Positions 1-9,091 of a stretch of 64,000 nucleotides of DNA are shown piece by piece (the stretch's first letter is position 1; every line of letters begins with the position of its first letter). The position numbers and the translations under genes are program-made. The notes below the pieces were generated by a model. It did no database searches, was not told the DNA's origin, and worked only from the letters and a program-made list of their open reading frames with translations. This DNA comes from Haloflavibacter putidus (GTDB lineage Bacteria > Bacteroidota > Bacteroidia > Flavobacteriales > Flavobacteriaceae): contig NZ_VIAR01000012.1 of the NCBI RefSeq assembly GCF_006546625.1, forward strand, positions 38,273-102,272, written 5' to 3'.

Positions 1-1
1 A

Positions 2-805
2 TATTTGGAAGCCTTTAACGAGCAAGAATTTTTACAAAAAGAATACCAGCGACAAAAAAAGCTATACGATGCCGGCGTAGGTTCTGGTATGAATTATCAA
101 AAAGCAGAAGCCAATTATAAAGCCAGAAAAGGTCTATTAAATGGATTGGCTGCAAAATTACGTTTACTTAATTTAAATCCCGGAAAAATTCAGCAAGGTA
201 ATATTCAAGAACGGGTTGCATTAACAAGTCCTATAAACGGTTTTGTGCAAAAAGTAGAAGTAAAAACCGGCCAATATGTAGAACCTCAAACCAATTTGTT
301 CGAAATTATGAATACCGAACATATTCACGCAGACTTTTTAGTGTACGAAAAAGATGCACATAAAGTAAAAAAAGGACAAGAAATACTTTTTAATGTGCAA
401 TCTTTGGGAGATAAAGAATTACGAGCCAATATTTATTCGGTTTCTAAAGCTTTTGAAAAAGATGTAAACGCAGTGCACGTGCACGCAGAAATCAAAGATT
501 ATAAAGACCAATTAATTCCGGGAATGTACATAGAAGGTAGAATTCTTACCGAAGATTCGCGCACGCTTGCCCTTCCAGAAGAAGCAGTGGTAAAAGATAC
601 TGACAAGCATATAATTTTTAGAGCCGTAAAAGCTGAGAAAGAATGGGTTTTTACTCCAATTCAAGTAAAACCCGGTATAAAACATCAAAATTGGCAAAGT
701 ATTCAACTTTTAGAAGAAGTTCCTAACAACGCAGAATTTGCATACAATAACGCCTATTTTATTTTAGCCGAATCTAAAAAAGGAGAAGGCGGTCATTCGC
801 ATTAA
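2..805 (+). CDS. RND efflux periplasmic adaptor (CusB/CzcB-like), 5'-truncated
   Basis: The reading frame is open from the left edge, so the true start lies outside the window; about 267 residues are visible. In order they show the second helix of a coiled-coil hairpin (about 5-55), the second half of the lipoyl-like barrel-sandwich domain (near ALTSPINGFVQKVEVKTGQ), a beta-barrel domain (about 105-180) and a membrane-proximal C-terminal domain ending in a His-rich KKGEGGHSH tail. Adaptors of this family link an inner-membrane RND pump to an outer-membrane channel. The P1B-type ATPase 31 bases downstream on the same strand suggests heavy-metal efflux rather than drug efflux. That is inference from context plus the His tail; the pump and channel genes would lie upstream, out of view. 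Confidence 0.85.
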   Translation, partial: YLEAFNEQEFLQKEYQRQKKLYDAGVGSGMNYQKAEANYKARKGLLNGLAAKLRLLNLNPGKIQQGNIQERVALTSPINGFVQKVEVKTGQYVEPQTNLFEIMNTEHIHADFLVYEKDAHKVKKGQEILFNVQSLGDKELRANIYSVSKAFEKDVNAVHVHAEIKDYKDQLIPGMYIEGRILTEDSRTLALPEEAVVKDTDKHIIFRAVKAEKEWVFTPIQVKPGIKHQNWQSIQLLEEVPNNAEFAYNNAYFILAESKKGEGGHSH

Positions 806-836
806 AAGCATTGCTTTTGATAAATAGTTTGTTCCT

Positions 837-2816
837 ATGTCTACAAAAAAACAAGAAAAAGAAAGTCATCTTCACGGCGGAATTTTTGGTGAATACACAG
901 AAATTTATTTTTCCGCTTTAAGCGGAATTTTTCTGGCAAGCGGCTTTGCTATAGCTCAATTTACAAATCTAGAACCCGGCTACTCTTTAATTTGCTATAT
1001 AATTTCTTATTTCTTTGGCGGCTATTTCGCCTTGTTAGAAGCTGTAGAAAAAATAAAGCAAGGTGGATTCGAAATAGATTTTCTTATGCTGGTAGCCGCT
1101 ATTGGCGCAGCATATTTAGACAAATGGGCAGAAGGTGCATTGCTACTATTTTTATTTAGTTTAGGACACGCTCTAGAACATTATGCTTTAGGGAAAGCGC
1201 AAAAATCTATTGCAGCTTTAAGCGATTTAGCTCCCAATACGGCTTTACTGAAAAAAGATGGAAAAGTAAAAGAAACACCTATAGAAAACTTAAAGGTTGA
1301 CGATGTTATTTTGGTGCGCCCGCATACCAAAATTGCGGCAGACGGCTTGGTAATAGAAGGAGAAAGTAGCGTAGACCAATCTCCTATAACCGGCGAAAGT
1401 ATGCCGGTAGAAAAGAAACCGTTTTCTACAAAGCAAGAAGAAGATCTTCATAATAAAAAAACAACCAGCGAGCATCACGTTTTTTCGGGAACTATAAACG
1501 GGAATCACAGTTTAGAAATAAGAATTACCAAAGAAGCACAAGATTCTACCATCAACAGGTTAATAAGGATGGTAGAAGAAGCGCAAGAACAGAAATCGCC
1601 CACGCAATTACTTACCAAAAAATTTGAAATCTATTACGTACCGGCAGTAATCATACTGGTTTTACTTCTAAATTTTGCTTTTTTAATAGTGGACGAAACC
1701 TGGAGCGAAAGCCTTTACCGCTCGTTAGTTGTTTTGGTAGCTGCAAGTCCGTGTGCTTTGGCAATATCTACTCCGGCTGCTGTGCTTAGCGGCGTGGCGA
1801 GAGCTGCCAATCGCGGAGTTTTAATTAAAGGCGGTAAACCATTGGAGGATTTAGGAAATTTAACCGCCATAGCTTTTGATAAAACAGGCACGCTAACAGA
1901 GGGAAAGCCCAAACTTACAGACGTAATTTGCCTAAATAACTATACCGAAGCAAAATTATTGAAAACGGCAATTAGCATAGAAAAATTAAGCGATCACCCT
2001 TTGGCTAGAGCTGTGGTTAGAGATGCAACCAAAAAACTAAATCTAGAAGAAACCTCTTTAGAAATTACTAATTTAGAAGCTGTGCAAGGAAAAGGGCTTA
2101 AAGCCACGGTTGAAAATGAAAGTGTATATATAGGCAATTTGAGCTTATATGAAAATTTAAAAAACCCCGTTCCAGAAAGTGTTAAAAAGCAAGTAAGCGC
2201 GTTAGAAAGAAACGGTAAAACCACCATGTTAATCAAGCGCGGTAAAGAATTTATAGGCATTTTAGGCTTAATGGATACACCTAGAAAAACGGCCAAATCT
2301 ACTTTGCTAAAGCTCAAAAGCATTGGCATTAGAAAGATGATTATGCTTACCGGCGATAATCAAAATGTGGCAGATGCAGTTGCTAAAGAAATAGGAATTG
2401 CCAATGCGCAAGGAAGTTTACTGCCAGAAGAAAAAGTGGCCGCTGTAAAAGAACTGGCTAAAAAAGAAAAAAAACTTGCTATGGTTGGAGACGGCGTAAA
2501 CGATGCACCGGCTATGGCCAACAGCACGGTAGGAATTGCTATGGGAGCCGCTGGGAGCGATGTTGCTTTAGAAACAGCAGATATTGCATTAATGGCAGAT
2601 AAATTAGAAATACTGCCATTTGCAATTGGCTTAAGCCGAAAAACAAAAAGAATTATTAAACAAAACCTTTGGATTAGCTTGGGAATGGTAGCCGTGTTGA
2701 TTCCCGTAAGTATTTTAAATCTGGCCTCTATTGGTATTGCGGTTGCTTTTCATGAAGGCTCTACCCTTTTGGTGGTTCTCAATGCATTACGCTTGTTAGG
2801 CTATAAAAAAGAATAG
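837..2816 (+). CDS. Heavy-metal P1B-4-type ATPase (CoaT/CtpD-like)
   Basis: 659 residues. Visible P-type ATPase landmarks are TGES in the actuator domain, the transmembrane metal motif S304-P305-C306, phosphorylation site D348 in DKTGTLTEG, the HP pair H387-P388, and GDGVND near 551-556. An HEGST motif begins at H639 in the last membrane segment. SPC plus HEGST is the signature of the P1B-4 subgroup, associated with Co2+, Zn2+ or Fe2+ export, and differs from the CPC of Cu+ and Zn2+/Cd2+ pumps. There is no HMA-type N-terminal metal-binding domain; the N-terminus has only a short HLHGG stretch. It probably shares an operon with the RND adaptor upstream: the ATPase exports metal to the periplasm and the RND system moves it outside. 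The exact metal cannot be read from sequence. Confidence 0.9.
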   Translation: MSTKKQEKESHLHGGIFGEYTEIYFSALSGIFLASGFAIAQFTNLEPGYSLICYIISYFFGGYFALLEAVEKIKQGGFEIDFLMLVAAIGAAYLDKWAEGALLLFLFSLGHALEHYALGKAQKSIAALSDLAPNTALLKKDGKVKETPIENLKVDDVILVRPHTKIAADGLVIEGESSVDQSPITGESMPVEKKPFSTKQEEDLHNKKTTSEHHVFSGTINGNHSLEIRITKEAQDSTINRLIRMVEEAQEQKSPTQLLTKKFEIYYVPAVIILVLLLNFAFLIVDETWSESLYRSLVVLVAASPCALAISTPAAVLSGVARAANRGVLIKGGKPLEDLGNLTAIAFDKTGTLTEGKPKLTDVICLNNYTEAKLLKTAISIEKLSDHPLARAVVRDATKKLNLEETSLEITNLEAVQGKGLKATVENESVYIGNLSLYENLKNPVPESVKKQVSALERNGKTTMLIKRGKEFIGILGLMDTPRKTAKSTLLKLKSIGIRKMIMLTGDNQNVADAVAKEIGIANAQGSLLPEEKVAAVKELAKKEKKLAMVGDGVNDAPAMANSTVGIAMGAAGSDVALETADIALMADKLEILPFAIGLSRKTKRIIKQNLWISLGMVAVLIPVSILNLASIGIAVAFHEGSTLLVVLNALRLLGYKKE

Positions 2817-2862
2817 CTCGCAACTTTTAAAAATTAAGTAAAAAGTATTCAAAATCGTGATA

Positions 2863-2963
2863 AAATAGTGTCTAATTTTCTACTTCTTAAATCTAAATAG
2901 AAATAAGTTTAAAAAATGTAATCGTTTATAAGTATATTATTTATTTGATTTTCGACACTATTT
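2863..2963. repeat. AT-rich segment bounded by 10-bp inverted repeats
   Basis: AAATAGTGTC at 2863-2872 is the exact reverse complement of GACACTATTT at 2954-2963. The two arms enclose 81 bases of very AT-rich, apparently non-coding DNA between the metal ATPase and the sulfotransferase-like gene. It could be a small MITE-like element, a long-range terminator stem or chance. I saw no convincing target-site duplication. Confidence 0.35.
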
Positions 2964-2986
2964 CAGTACTTTAAAGAAGAGATTTA

Positions 2987-3021
2987 TTGCAACCTGCTTA
3001 ATTTGTAATTGTATATATTTG
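2987..3021 (+). promoter_or_regulatory. Candidate promoter of the sulfotransferase-like gene
   Basis: TATATTTG at 3014-3021 matches the Bacteroidota -7 box TAnnTTTG. A TTG at 2987-2989 could serve as the -33 element, but its 24-base spacing is slightly long. The ATG follows at 3043. Confidence 0.4.
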
Positions 3022-3042
3022 CTTTTAAAATTCAGTAAAAAA

Positions 3043-3657
3043 ATGCGCGTATTTGTAGTAGGTACCGGCCGCTGCGGCTCTTATAGTTTTATAAATGCTT
3101 GTAAATATATCAGCAATTTTTCTGCTACGCACGAAAGTAGAACGCAAGAATTAGGAAAACAACGTTTCGCTTACGCGGAAAATCATATCGAGGCAGATAA
3201 TAGGTTAAGCTGGCATTTGGCAGAACTACATAAACATTTTCCTGAAGATGTTTTATATGTGCATTTAAAGCGCGATAAAAATGCAACGGCCAAAAGTTTT
3301 TCTAAACGCTTTTTTAGACCAAAAAGTATGATAGATGCCTATGCTGAAGGAATAAAAATGAATCCGCCAGAATTGCTTACCCAAGATGAACGTTTACTAA
3401 TTTGTAAGGATTACGTAGAAACGGTTACTACCAATATAGAAGATTTTATAAAAGACAAGCCGCATATTACGGTTCAGTTAGAAAATATTACGAACGATTT
3501 TGAATTGTTTTGGAATAAAATAGATGCCAAGGGAGATTTTTCTGCCGCTATAGAAAGTTTTGGTAAAAAAAACAATACCAGCAAAGAACACGCTTCTTCG
3601 CATTGGTTATACCGCTTAAAATTGTTTGTAAACCGTCAATTTAAACGCTTAGAATAA
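3043..3657 (+). CDS. Sulfotransferase-like P-loop protein
   Basis: 204 residues from the ATG at 3043. An upstream in-frame TTG at 3019 lies inside the likely -7 box, so the ATG is preferred. The protein opens with MRVFVVGTGRCGSYSF, a first beta strand followed by a loop resembling the 5'-phosphosulfate-binding loop of the sulfotransferase family. A central HLKRDKNATAKSF segment fits the 3'-phosphate-binding Arg/Ser region of that fold. No export signal is visible, so it is probably cytoplasmic. It stands alone between unrelated operons, with its own probable promoter. The substrate is unknown; a carbohydrate or small molecule would be typical. Family assignment is moderately sure, function is not. 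Confidence 0.6.
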   Translation: MRVFVVGTGRCGSYSFINACKYISNFSATHESRTQELGKQRFAYAENHIEADNRLSWHLAELHKHFPEDVLYVHLKRDKNATAKSFSKRFFRPKSMIDAYAEGIKMNPPELLTQDERLLICKDYVETVTTNIEDFIKDKPHITVQLENITNDFELFWNKIDAKGDFSAAIESFGKKNNTSKEHASSHWLYRLKLFVNRQFKRLE

Positions 3658-3708
3658 GATTCAGCAAAAAAATAATTTGTTAATTATTTTATAATTTTAA
3701 ATTATGAT

Positions 3709-3716
3709 TAGTTTTG
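3709..3716 (+). promoter_or_regulatory. -7 box upstream of udk
   Basis: TAGTTTTG fits TAnnTTTG and lies 16 bases before the udk ATG. No well-placed -33 TTG is seen. Confidence 0.4.
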
Positions 3717-3732
3717 TAGAAAATTAGAATTT

Positions 3733-4341
3733 ATGCTCACAATCGGGATAGCCGGCGGGACAGGCAGCGGAAAAACTACTGTTGTAAATACCATTGTAAA
3801 CGAACTCCGACATAAAGAAGTTGAAGTAATAACTCAAGATTCTTATTATCGCGATACCAGTGACCTGTCTTATGAAGCACGAACAAAAATTAATTTTGAT
3901 CATCCGCAGTCTATAGATTTTGAGCTTTTGGTAGACCATCTCAAACAGCTAAAAAAAGGAAAATCTGTACCGCAACCCGTATATTCTTTTAAAGAGCACA
4001 ACCGCACGGGAGATACCATAGAGACGCATCCTAAAAAAGTAATGTTGGTAGAAGGAATTTTAATTCTTACCAATCCGGAACTTCGCAAATTATTCGATAT
4101 AAAAATCTACGTGCATACAGATAGCGATGAGCGTTTAATAAGACGTTTAAAACGCGATATTAACGAGCGTGGTCGTGATTTACAAGAAGTTTTAGACCGT
4201 TACCAAAACACGCTAAAACCCATGCACCAACAATTTATAGAACCTTCTAAAGAATTTGCAGATATTATTATTCCGTACAACCGCTACAACACCGTTGGGG
4301 TAGATATTGTTCAGTCAATAATCAAGCAGCGTTTAGACTAA
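3733..4341 (+). CDS. udk: Uridine kinase
   Basis: 202 residues, the usual length. The Walker A motif GGTGSGKTT begins near residue 8, followed by the DHPQSIDFELL motif characteristic of uridine kinases and a Lid-region Arg cluster (RLIRRLKRDINERGRD). The enzyme phosphorylates uridine and cytidine to UMP and CMP with a nucleoside triphosphate in the cytoplasmic pyrimidine salvage pathway. It is first in a plus-strand run with ftsB/divIC, mutA and mutB, an arrangement common in Flavobacteriia. The ftsB-like gene begins 18 bases downstream and has its own -7 box overlapping the udk stop codon. Confidence 0.95.
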   Translation: MLTIGIAGGTGSGKTTVVNTIVNELRHKEVEVITQDSYYRDTSDLSYEARTKINFDHPQSIDFELLVDHLKQLKKGKSVPQPVYSFKEHNRTGDTIETHPKKVMLVEGILILTNPELRKLFDIKIYVHTDSDERLIRRLKRDINERGRDLQEVLDRYQNTLKPMHQQFIEPSKEFADIIIPYNRYNTVGVDIVQSIIKQRLD

Positions 4342-4346
4342 TTTTG
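4339..4346 (+). promoter_or_regulatory. -7 box upstream of ftsB/divIC
   Basis: TAATTTTG is an exact TAnnTTTG match overlapping the udk stop codon, followed by GTATCTTCGC and the ATG at 4360. This layout recurs upstream of flavobacterial genes. No -33 TTG at standard spacing. Confidence 0.5.
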
Positions 4347-4359
4347 TATCTTCGCATAG

Positions 4360-4683
4360 ATGAGGTTTAAAGAGTTGCGTCAAAAACACTGGTTTAAAAT
4401 TATAAGTAACAGATATGTGCTTATTTTATTAGTCTTTACTGTCTGGATGGCTTTCTTTGACAGTAACTCCCTTATGGTACATAATGAACTAGATGAAGAA
4501 TTGAACAAGCTGGAAAACAACAAAGAATATTACCAGGAAGAAATACGCCAAGATAAAGCTATAATACAGGGTTTGGATGATTCTTTCGAGCTCGAAAAAT
4601 TTGCTCGTGAAACCTATTTTATGAAGCGCGACAACGAAGAAGTTTTTATTATAGAATTTCAAGACAGCAGCAAAACCAATTAA
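4360..4683 (+). CDS. Septum formation initiator (FtsB/DivIC-like)
   Basis: 107 residues with the classic FtsB/DivIC plan: a short cytoplasmic N-terminus, one membrane span at about 19-33, a periplasmic coiled coil at about 41-71 and a conserved tail FARETYFMKRDNE at about 81-93. In other bacteria this family forms a complex with FtsL and FtsQ/DivIB that activates septal peptidoglycan synthesis at the divisome. It sits between udk and mutA, two bases before the mutA start, so it is likely co-transcribed with the mutase genes although the functions are unrelated. Confidence 0.85.
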   Translation: MRFKELRQKHWFKIISNRYVLILLVFTVWMAFFDSNSLMVHNELDEELNKLENNKEYYQEEIRQDKAIIQGLDDSFELEKFARETYFMKRDNEEVFIIEFQDSSKTN

Positions 4684-4685
4684 TT

Positions 4686-6068
4686 ATGCCCAAAACATTA
4701 TTTGAAGGTTTTAACGAAGTTTCTGCCAAAGAGTGGAAACAAAAAATACAAGCCGACCTTAAAGGGGAAGATTACGAAAGCCTAATTTTTCATAGCAGAG
4801 AAGGTATAGATGTAAAACCTTTTTATCATTTAGACGACGCCCAAGAAAGAGAAATCTCTGCCACTCCCGAAAAATGGCAAGTAACCGATAAATTTGAAAT
4901 AGACGATACCGATAACGGAATTGAAACTATTAAACACGGTTTATCTAAAGGCGCCGAAGCTTTATGGCTACAACTAACTTCTGAAAATATAGACCTCAAA
5001 AAACTTTTAAAAAGTTTTGATTTAGCACAAATCCCGGTTTTTTTAGAAAGTAAAACCTTTACGGAAGAAAACCTGGGCGAATTAACCAGCATTTTAAAAA
5101 ATAAGAAACACCAAGTTAGTTTAGGTATAGATATAATAGGCCATTTGGCCGCTAGCGGAAATTGGCACAAAGACCTTAAAACAGATTTCGAGACTTTAGA
5201 AACTGCCTTAACCTTTCAACAGAACTTTCAGCAAATTATTAGTGTTAACACCAGTGTTTATCAAAATGCCGGGGCTACAATGGTGCAAGAATTAGCCTAT
5301 AGCTTAGCGCACGTAAACGAATATTTAAATTATTTACACCAAAACAAACCCGAAGCTTTAGAGAACTTTCAACCCGTTTTTAAAGTAGCTTGTGGCTCCA
5401 ATTATTTTTTTGAAATTGCAAAGTTGCGAGCGCTGCGTAATTTATATGCCAGTATAGCTCAAGCCTACGATGCTCCCGAAGAAATAAAAATACTTGCTTT
5501 TCCTACTTTACGGAATAAAACGCTTTACGATTATAACGTAAATTTACTGCGTACCACTACTGAGTGTATGAGCGCGATTTTAGGCAGCGCAGATTATGTT
5601 TGCAATATTGCCTACGATTCTTTTTACCATAAAGAAAACGAGTTTGGCAGGCGTATAGCGCGTAACCAATTGCTTATTTTAAAAGAAGAAAGTTATTTTA
5701 ATAAAGTAAGCAACATTAGCGATGGTAGTTATTATATAGAAGAATTAACCCAGAAATTGGGAGAGAAAGCTCTAAGTATTTTCAAAGACATAGAGAAAGG
5801 AGGCGGCTACTTAAAGCAACTAAAAGAAGGTATTATTCAGCGCAAAATTTCAGAAAGTGCCAAAAGAGAGGAGAATTCTTTTAACGAAACTAGGAAAATT
5901 CTGGTAGGAACCAACAAGTATAAAAACGAAGAGGATAATATGAAAAACGACCTAGAAATAGATCCTTTTCTTAAAGTAGAAAAAAGACGCACCTTGTTAC
6001 AACCTATAATTCAAAAACGATTGGCAGAAAATTTAGAAAAACAGCGTTTAGCCAACGAGCACAATTAA
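4686..6068 (+). CDS. mutA: Methylmalonyl-CoA mutase small (beta) subunit
   Basis: 460 residues aligning in plan with the mutase TIM-barrel domain but without a B12-binding tail, as expected for the non-catalytic subunit of the heterodimeric enzyme. The C-terminal half keeps mutase-like blocks (RNQLLILKEES, DGSYYIEELTQKLGEKA, ILVGTNKY) that parallel the large subunit. The dimer interconverts methylmalonyl-CoA and succinyl-CoA. It starts two bases after the ftsB-like gene and is followed 75 bases later by mutB. Two copies of the TCCGTAAAG word lie inside it on the minus strand, near 5057 and 5506. Confidence 0.92.
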   Translation: MPKTLFEGFNEVSAKEWKQKIQADLKGEDYESLIFHSREGIDVKPFYHLDDAQEREISATPEKWQVTDKFEIDDTDNGIETIKHGLSKGAEALWLQLTSENIDLKKLLKSFDLAQIPVFLESKTFTEENLGELTSILKNKKHQVSLGIDIIGHLAASGNWHKDLKTDFETLETALTFQQNFQQIISVNTSVYQNAGATMVQELAYSLAHVNEYLNYLHQNKPEALENFQPVFKVACGSNYFFEIAKLRALRNLYASIAQAYDAPEEIKILAFPTLRNKTLYDYNVNLLRTTTECMSAILGSADYVCNIAYDSFYHKENEFGRRIARNQLLILKEESYFNKVSNISDGSYYIEELTQKLGEKALSIFKDIEKGGGYLKQLKEGIIQRKISESAKREENSFNETRKILVGTNKYKNEEDNMKNDLEIDPFLKVEKRRTLLQPIIQKRLAENLEKQRLANEHN

Positions 6069-6143
6069 AACGCGTTTTTTGGCGCTCAATTTTACAGTAT
6101 TAGTTTATAAATAACTAAACCTTAACCGCGAAGTTTATACATT

Positions 6144-8264
6144 ATGCAACGCAAAGACCTTCAAAATATAGATCTTAAAAAAGCTACTGCTCAATCCAAA
6201 ACCAGCAGTACGTATACTACTACAGAAAAGATTAAAATTAAAAAAGTTTACAGTCCGGAAGACACAAAAAACCTTAAGCACCTCAACTTTGCTGCCGGCA
6301 TTCCGCCCTATTTGCGCGGCCCCTACTCTACTATGTATGTTAGGAGACCTTGGACAATTAGGCAATATGCAGGTTTTTCTACCGCAGAAGAAAGTAATGC
6401 GTTTTACCGCCGCAATTTAGCTGCCGGACAAAAAGGACTTTCGGTTGCTTTTGACTTACCAACACACCGAGGGTATGATAGTGATCACGACAGAGTGGTT
6501 GGCGATGTAGGTAAAGCCGGCGTTGCCATAGACTCTGTAGAAGATATGAAGGTTTTATTTGATCAGATTCCTTTAGATAAAATGTCGGTTTCTATGACAA
6601 TGAACGGCGCAGTTTTGCCCATTATGGCATTTTATATTGTGGCGGCAGAAGAACAAGGCGTAAAACCGGAGCAGCTTTCGGGCACCATTCAAAACGATAT
6701 TTTAAAAGAGTTTATGGTGCGTAATACCTATATCTATCCGCCAACGCCTTCGATGAAAATTATATCGGATATTTTTGAATATACTTCTAAAAATATGCCG
6801 CGGTTTAACAGCATTAGTATTTCGGGCTACCACATGCAAGAAGCCGGTGCTACTTGCGATATTGAGCTGGCCTACACTTTGGCAGACGGCCTGGAATACA
6901 TCCGTAAAGGTTTAGATGCCGGAATGGATATAGATTCTTTTGCTCCGCGTCTTTCTTTCTTTTGGGCAATTGGTATGAACCACTTTATGGAAATTGCCAA
7001 AATGCGTGCCGGTAGAATGTTATGGGCAAAATTGGTAAAACAGTTTAACCCTAAAAATCCAAAATCTTTATCTTTACGAACACACTCGCAAACTAGTGGA
7101 TGGAGCCTTACAGAACAAGATCCGTTTAATAATGTAGCCAGAACTTGTATAGAAGCTGCCGCAGCTGCCTTTGGCGGAACGCAAAGTTTACATACCAACG
7201 CATTAGATGAAGCCATAGCTCTACCGTCTGACTTTTCTGCCAGAATTGCAAGAAACACCCAATTGTATTTACAAGATGAGACACAAATTACCAAAACAGT
7301 AGATCCGTGGGCTGGTAGTTATTATGTAGAAACCCTAACCAACGATATCGCAGAAAAGGCTTGGAAGTTAATTAAAGAAGTTGAAGAACTTGGCGGAATG
7401 ACCAAAGCTATTGAAAAAGGCATTCCTAAAATGCGTATAGAAGAAGCCGCAGCCAGAAAACAAGCACTTATAGACAGCGAGCAAGATATTATTGTTGGTA
7501 CCAACAAATACAGGCGAGAAAAAGAAGACCCAATTGTTACCTTAGAAGTAGACAACCAAACCGTACGCAAGCAACAAATAGAGCGTTTAGAAAAATTACG
7601 AAAGGAACGTAAAGAAGAAAAAACACAACAAGCGTTGGAAAAGCTTACAAAAGCAGCAAAAGAAAATAACGGTAATTTACTGGCATTAGCGGTTGATGCC
7701 GCGAGAGAAAGAGCAAGTATTGGAGAAATTAGCAATGCTTTAGAAGAAGTTTACGGAAGACATAAAGCACAAGTAAAATCATTTAGTGGCGTGTATAGCA
7801 AAGAAATAAAAGACGATAAATCTTTCCAGAAAGCGCGGAAAATGGCCAATCAATTTGCAGAGCAAGATGGCAGAAGACCCCGCATAATGATTGCAAAAAT
7901 GGGACAAGATGGTCACGACCGCGGAGCCAAAGTAGTAGCTACCGGTTATGCAGATGTTGGTTTTGATGTAGATATTGGGCCGTTATTTCAAACTCCGCAA
8001 GAAGCGGCAAAGCAAGCGGTAGAAAACGATGTGCATATCTTGGGCGTTTCATCTTTAGCTGCTGGACATAAAACCTTAGTGCCACAAGTCTTAGAAGAAT
8101 TAAAAAAGTTAGGTAGAGAAGACATTATGGTTGTAGTTGGCGGTGTTATTCCTTCGGCAGATTATGACTTTTTGTTTGAGGCCGGCGCGGTTGCCGTTTT
8201 TGGTCCCGGTACAAAAATAAGCGATGCCGCTATACAAATTTTAGATATTTTGATAGAAGAATAA
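6144..8264 (+). CDS. mutB: Methylmalonyl-CoA mutase large (alpha) subunit, B12-dependent
   Basis: 706 residues. The N-terminal two thirds is the substrate-binding TIM barrel ([54 protein letters not shown]). Residues of about 570-706 form the cobalamin-binding domain with the motif DGHDRG, whose H591 should be the lower axial ligand to cobalt, followed by GVSSLAAGH and VVGGVIP. The reaction is the adenosylcobalamin-dependent isomerisation of (R)-methylmalonyl-CoA to succinyl-CoA, used in propionate, odd-chain fatty acid or branched amino acid degradation. The product feeds the TCA cycle, where SucC (32961-34157) acts. No MeaB/ArgK chaperone gene is seen in the window. Confidence 0.96.
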   Translation: MQRKDLQNIDLKKATAQSKTSSTYTTTEKIKIKKVYSPEDTKNLKHLNFAAGIPPYLRGPYSTMYVRRPWTIRQYAGFSTAEESNAFYRRNLAAGQKGLSVAFDLPTHRGYDSDHDRVVGDVGKAGVAIDSVEDMKVLFDQIPLDKMSVSMTMNGAVLPIMAFYIVAAEEQGVKPEQLSGTIQNDILKEFMVRNTYIYPPTPSMKIISDIFEYTSKNMPRFNSISISGYHMQEAGATCDIELAYTLADGLEYIRKGLDAGMDIDSFAPRLSFFWAIGMNHFMEIAKMRAGRMLWAKLVKQFNPKNPKSLSLRTHSQTSGWSLTEQDPFNNVARTCIEAAAAAFGGTQSLHTNALDEAIALPSDFSARIARNTQLYLQDETQITKTVDPWAGSYYVETLTNDIAEKAWKLIKEVEELGGMTKAIEKGIPKMRIEEAAARKQALIDSEQDIIVGTNKYRREKEDPIVTLEVDNQTVRKQQIERLEKLRKERKEEKTQQALEKLTKAAKENNGNLLALAVDAARERASIGEISNALEEVYGRHKAQVKSFSGVYSKEIKDDKSFQKARKMANQFAEQDGRRPRIMIAKMGQDGHDRGAKVVATGYADVGFDVDIGPLFQTPQEAAKQAVENDVHILGVSSLAAGHKTLVPQVLEELKKLGREDIMVVVGGVIPSADYDFLFEAGAVAVFGPGTKISDAAIQILDILIEE

Positions 8265-8294
8265 TTTTTGTAAACTTACTAAGCAAATTTAAAT

Positions 8295-8319
8295 ACCAAG
8301 TTTTTATACAGAACTTGGT
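8295..8319 (+). other. Stem-loop between mutB and the ion channel
   Basis: ACCAAGTT (8295-8302) and AACTTGGT (8312-8319) form a perfect 8-bp stem with a 9-base loop. It lies 30 bases after mutB and 15 bases before the channel start. No T-tract follows, so a classical terminator is doubtful; it may be a processing or attenuation hairpin. Confidence 0.5.
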
Positions 8320-8334
8320 CAAAAAATAATTATC

Positions 8335-9078
8335 GTGCGGTCTAAATTACGCGACATTGTAGAAAATAACGCCAGTAAAAAAGGTAAAATATTTGATTAT
8401 TTTATTCAGGCTTTAATTGTTCTATCACTAGTTTCGTTTACAATAGAAACCTTACCCGGCAACTCAGCCGAACTAAAAATTCTTTTAAAAAGCTTTGAAT
8501 ATTTTTGTGTAATCGTATTTTCTATAGAATATCTTTTACGTATTTATGTAGCTAGAAATCCGTTTAAATATATTTTTAGTTTTTACGGTTTGGTAGACTT
8601 TATCGCTATTTTTCCGTTTTATTTAAACACGTTTTACGATTTTAGAGCGTTACGAGCCTTTAGAATATTCCGGGTTTTTAGAGCTTTAAAGTTAGTGCGG
8701 TATAACAAAGCCTTAAACCGTTTTAATTTGGCAGCCAAAATAGTTAAAGAAGAAGTGATACTTTTTTTATTGGTAACCTTTATTTTTATTTTTCTCTCCT
8801 CGGCAGGAATTTATTTTTTTGAACATAAAGCCCAACCAGAAAATTTTTCTTCTATTTTACATAGTGGTTGGTGGGCAATTGTTACTTTAACCACCGTAGG
8901 TTATGGCGATGTTTATCCCATAACCGTGGGCGGAAAAGTATTTACATTTTTTATTTTACTTATTGGTGTAGGAATTGTAACCATTCCCGCAGGCCTAGTA
9001 GCAAGTGCTTTGTCTAAAGCGCGGGAAGTAGAAGACCAAGCTAGAAAAAACAAACAAGAAGCTGCTAAAAAATCTTAA
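8335..9078 (+). CDS. Voltage-gated-type potassium channel (ion transporter)
   Basis: 247 residues with a six-transmembrane layout. The S4 segment is strikingly charged (RALRAFRIFRVFRALKLVR), with Arg about every third residue. The pore loop carries the selectivity filter T187-V-G-Y-G-D192. A Lys/Glu-rich C-terminal helix follows S6. Bacterial Kv channels of this type form tetramers in the inner membrane and conduct K+. The start is GTG at 8335 and no better ATG lies nearby. It follows mutB by 70 bases, with a hairpin between, and ends 13 bases from the convergent SCO gene. Confidence 0.88.
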   Translation: MRSKLRDIVENNASKKGKIFDYFIQALIVLSLVSFTIETLPGNSAELKILLKSFEYFCVIVFSIEYLLRIYVARNPFKYIFSFYGLVDFIAIFPFYLNTFYDFRALRAFRIFRVFRALKLVRYNKALNRFNLAAKIVKEEVILFLLVTFIFIFLSSAGIYFFEHKAQPENFSSILHSGWWAIVTLTTVGYGDVYPITVGGKVFTFFILLIGVGIVTIPAGLVASALSKAREVEDQARKNKQEAAKKS

Positions 9079-9091
9079 GCTGCAGCTTTTA

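Noticed and set aside
804..818. AAAAGCATTGCTTTT inverted repeat between the RND adaptor and the ATPase
   Set aside because: The arms are mostly A and T and the loop would be very short; chance is likely in AT-rich DNA.
6872..7294. 140-codon minus-strand open frame inside mutB
   Set aside because: It lies wholly within the conserved mutase barrel and its product has no known motif; it is a shadow of the real gene.
9077..9088. Palindrome AAGCTGCAGCTT between the K+ channel and the SCO gene
   Set aside because: It overlaps the channel stop codon and would leave only a four-base loop on a four-base stem; too weak to call a terminator.
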